Under the pieces are notes generated by a model. It made no database searches. It was not told the origin of the DNA and was given only the letters and a program-made list of their open reading frames with translations. Below are positions 63,121 through 64,000 of a DNA stretch of 64,000 nucleotides, piece after piece (position 1 is the first letter of the stretch; the number at the start of each line of letters is the position of its first letter). Where the stretch lies: assembly GCA_030691265.1 (NCBI GenBank), contig JAUYET010000077.1, forward strand, positions 1 through 64,000, written 5' to 3'. Position numbers and translations under genes: made by a program. Source of the DNA: Pseudomonadota bacterium. Its GTDB lineage: Bacteria; Pseudomonadota; Gammaproteobacteria; Burkholderiales; Thiobacillaceae.

Positions 63121-63150
63121 CTTGACAAATAACTTGACTCATACTTGACA
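63121..63150 (+). promoter_or_regulatory. Three CTTGAC direct repeats upstream of fic
   Basis: CTTGAC(A/T) occurs at 63121, 63133 and 63144, at 12- and 11-base steps. These could be operator repeats or overlapping -35 boxes. No convincing -10 is seen. Confidence 0.4.
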
Positions 63151-63168
63151 CGTTATTAGCCTTTTCCC

Positions 63169-64000
63169 ATGGCCTATCTCCCGCAATTCACCATCACCCC
63201 GGCGCTGCTGGCGGAAGTCGAGCAGGTGGCGGCGTTGCGCGAGCGCATCCAGAGCGCCGTGGTGGATCTGGCCTGGGTGCCGGCGCTGCAAAAGGACACC
63301 CGCACGCGCAACGTGCATGCCTCGACGGCCATCGAGGGAAATCCGCTGACTCTTGAGCAGGTGCGCGCGCTGGAGGAAGGACGCGAGCTTTCAGCATCCG
63401 GCGCGCGTCCGCAGCGGGAAGTCATCAATTATTTCGCCGGCCTGCGTTATGTGGAAAAGCATGCGGCCAGGAAAACCCTCCGTCATGCGGACATTCTGGA
63501 GCTGCACCGGATTCTGGCTGGGGCGGTGATGGATCAGGGCGAGGCAGGGAAATACCGGATGATCGCGGTTCGCGTCGGGGCGTATCTCCCGCCGCCGCCG
63601 GATGCCGTTTCGGGGCTGATGTTCGAGTTGCTGGAATGGTGGAATTCGGCGGCAACCAAACTCTCGCCGGTGCTCAGTTCGGCCATCCTGCATTACCGCT
63701 TCGAGGCCATCCATCCGTTTGCCGACGGCAACGGCCGCACCGGGCGGGCGCTCTCTTTGTGGGAGCTTTACCGACGCGGCTTCGATACCCACCACATTTT
63801 TTCTGTGGATGAGTATTACTGGGAAGATCGGCCCAAGTACTACGCCGCGCTGCAAGGCGTGCGCGAGTCTGGAGAAGATATGACGGCGTGGCTGGAATAC
63901 TGCGCGGCGGGGCTTCGGCAAACCCTCGAACGGGCGTGGCTGCGGATTCAAACCTTCCAGACGAAGAGCACGGAGAAACTGGTTTTGCGTCCGCGACAGG
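63169..64000 (+). CDS. Fic-family protein, 5' part
   Basis: 277 residues to the window edge; frame open. The core motif HPFADGNGRTGRAL is complete, which predicts AMP transfer to a target protein. STAIEGNPLT near residue 55 fits the inhibitory (S/T)xxxE(G/N) motif placed N-terminal to the Fic core, so it is probably a self-inhibited class II Fic. The ATG at 63169 is chosen. Fic genes are often seen inside type I restriction loci, which fits the HsdS remnant just upstream. Confidence 0.92.
   Translation, partial: MAYLPQFTITPALLAEVEQVAALRERIQSAVVDLAWVPALQKDTRTRNVHASTAIEGNPLTLEQVRALEEGRELSASGARPQREVINYFAGLRYVEKHAARKTLRHADILELHRILAGAVMDQGEAGKYRMIAVRVGAYLPPPPDAVSGLMFELLEWWNSAATKLSPVLSSAILHYRFEAIHPFADGNGRTGRALSLWELYRRGFDTHHIFSVDEYYWEDRPKYYAALQGVRESGEDMTAWLEYCAAGLRQTLERAWLRIQTFQTKSTEKLVLRPRQ

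Noticed and set aside
62891-63151. A minus-strand 86-codon frame
   Set aside because: The plus strand here encodes clear HsdS C-terminal segments, so the minus frame is its shadow.

Overview
The window is a GC-rich chromosomal segment carrying a replication-origin region. Gene content points to a betaproteobacterium, probably a Nitrosomonadales/Rhodocyclales-like environmental species. The signs are an rpmH/dnaA/dnaN/gyrB origin block, mrcA divergent from pilMNOPQ, the XrtA/PEP-CTERM regulators PrsK and PrsR with their glycosyltransferase, a class II aldolase resembling the CbbA subtype, and a nitrate-type ABC transporter. The genus assignment is inference, not measured.

Layout. 0-1.8 kb: the 3' end of fba, then purC. 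1.8-6.7 kb (minus): prsR, prsK and an EPS sugar transferase. 6.7-9.7 kb (minus): a conserved hypothetical gene and mrcA, divergent from pilMNOPQ (9.8-14.9 kb). 14.9-20.3 kb (minus): tsaC, purD, a DUF2442/DUF4160 pair, purH, fis and dusB. 20.6-22.7 kb: a receiver-PAS-GGDEF-EAL protein. 22.8-26.0 kb (minus): an nrtABD-like transporter with a consensus sigma-54 promoter upstream. 26.4-28.6 kb (minus): two DUF302-like secreted proteins and one PEP-CTERM protein. 28.8-34.1 kb (minus): gyrB, dnaN, an oriC candidate and dnaA. 34.3-44.9 kb (plus): rpmH, rnpA, yidC, mnmE, an inserted ABC exporter, mnmG, rsmG, parA and parB. 45-51.9 kb: the atpIBEFHAGDC operon. 52-58 kb: glmU, glmS, an orphan ParA, bioA and a c-type cytochrome. 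58-64 kb: an accessory-rich end with VapBC, dgt, HipBA, aroB, an HsdS remnant and a Fic protein.

Most of the window is housekeeping. The unusual part is how small mobile or repetitive elements have interacted with it. (i) A 297-bp nested-palindrome element with terminal inverted repeats lies between mnmE and an ABC exporter. A 45-bp internal piece of it is present, identical, inside the purC reading frame, and an end-like sequence lies just after the purC stop. (ii) purH carries a different GC-rich palindromic repeat in frame. (iii) A vapBC pair sits between two identical 92-bp copies of the dgt 3' end. (iv) hipBA separates aroB from dgt. (v) The usual pilQ-aroK-aroB-dgt order appears split by an origin-spanning inversion. 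(vi) Four parS-like sites surround the origin, one overlapping the gyrB start codon and one inside atpG. No CRISPR array, tRNA, rRNA or complete transposase was seen.
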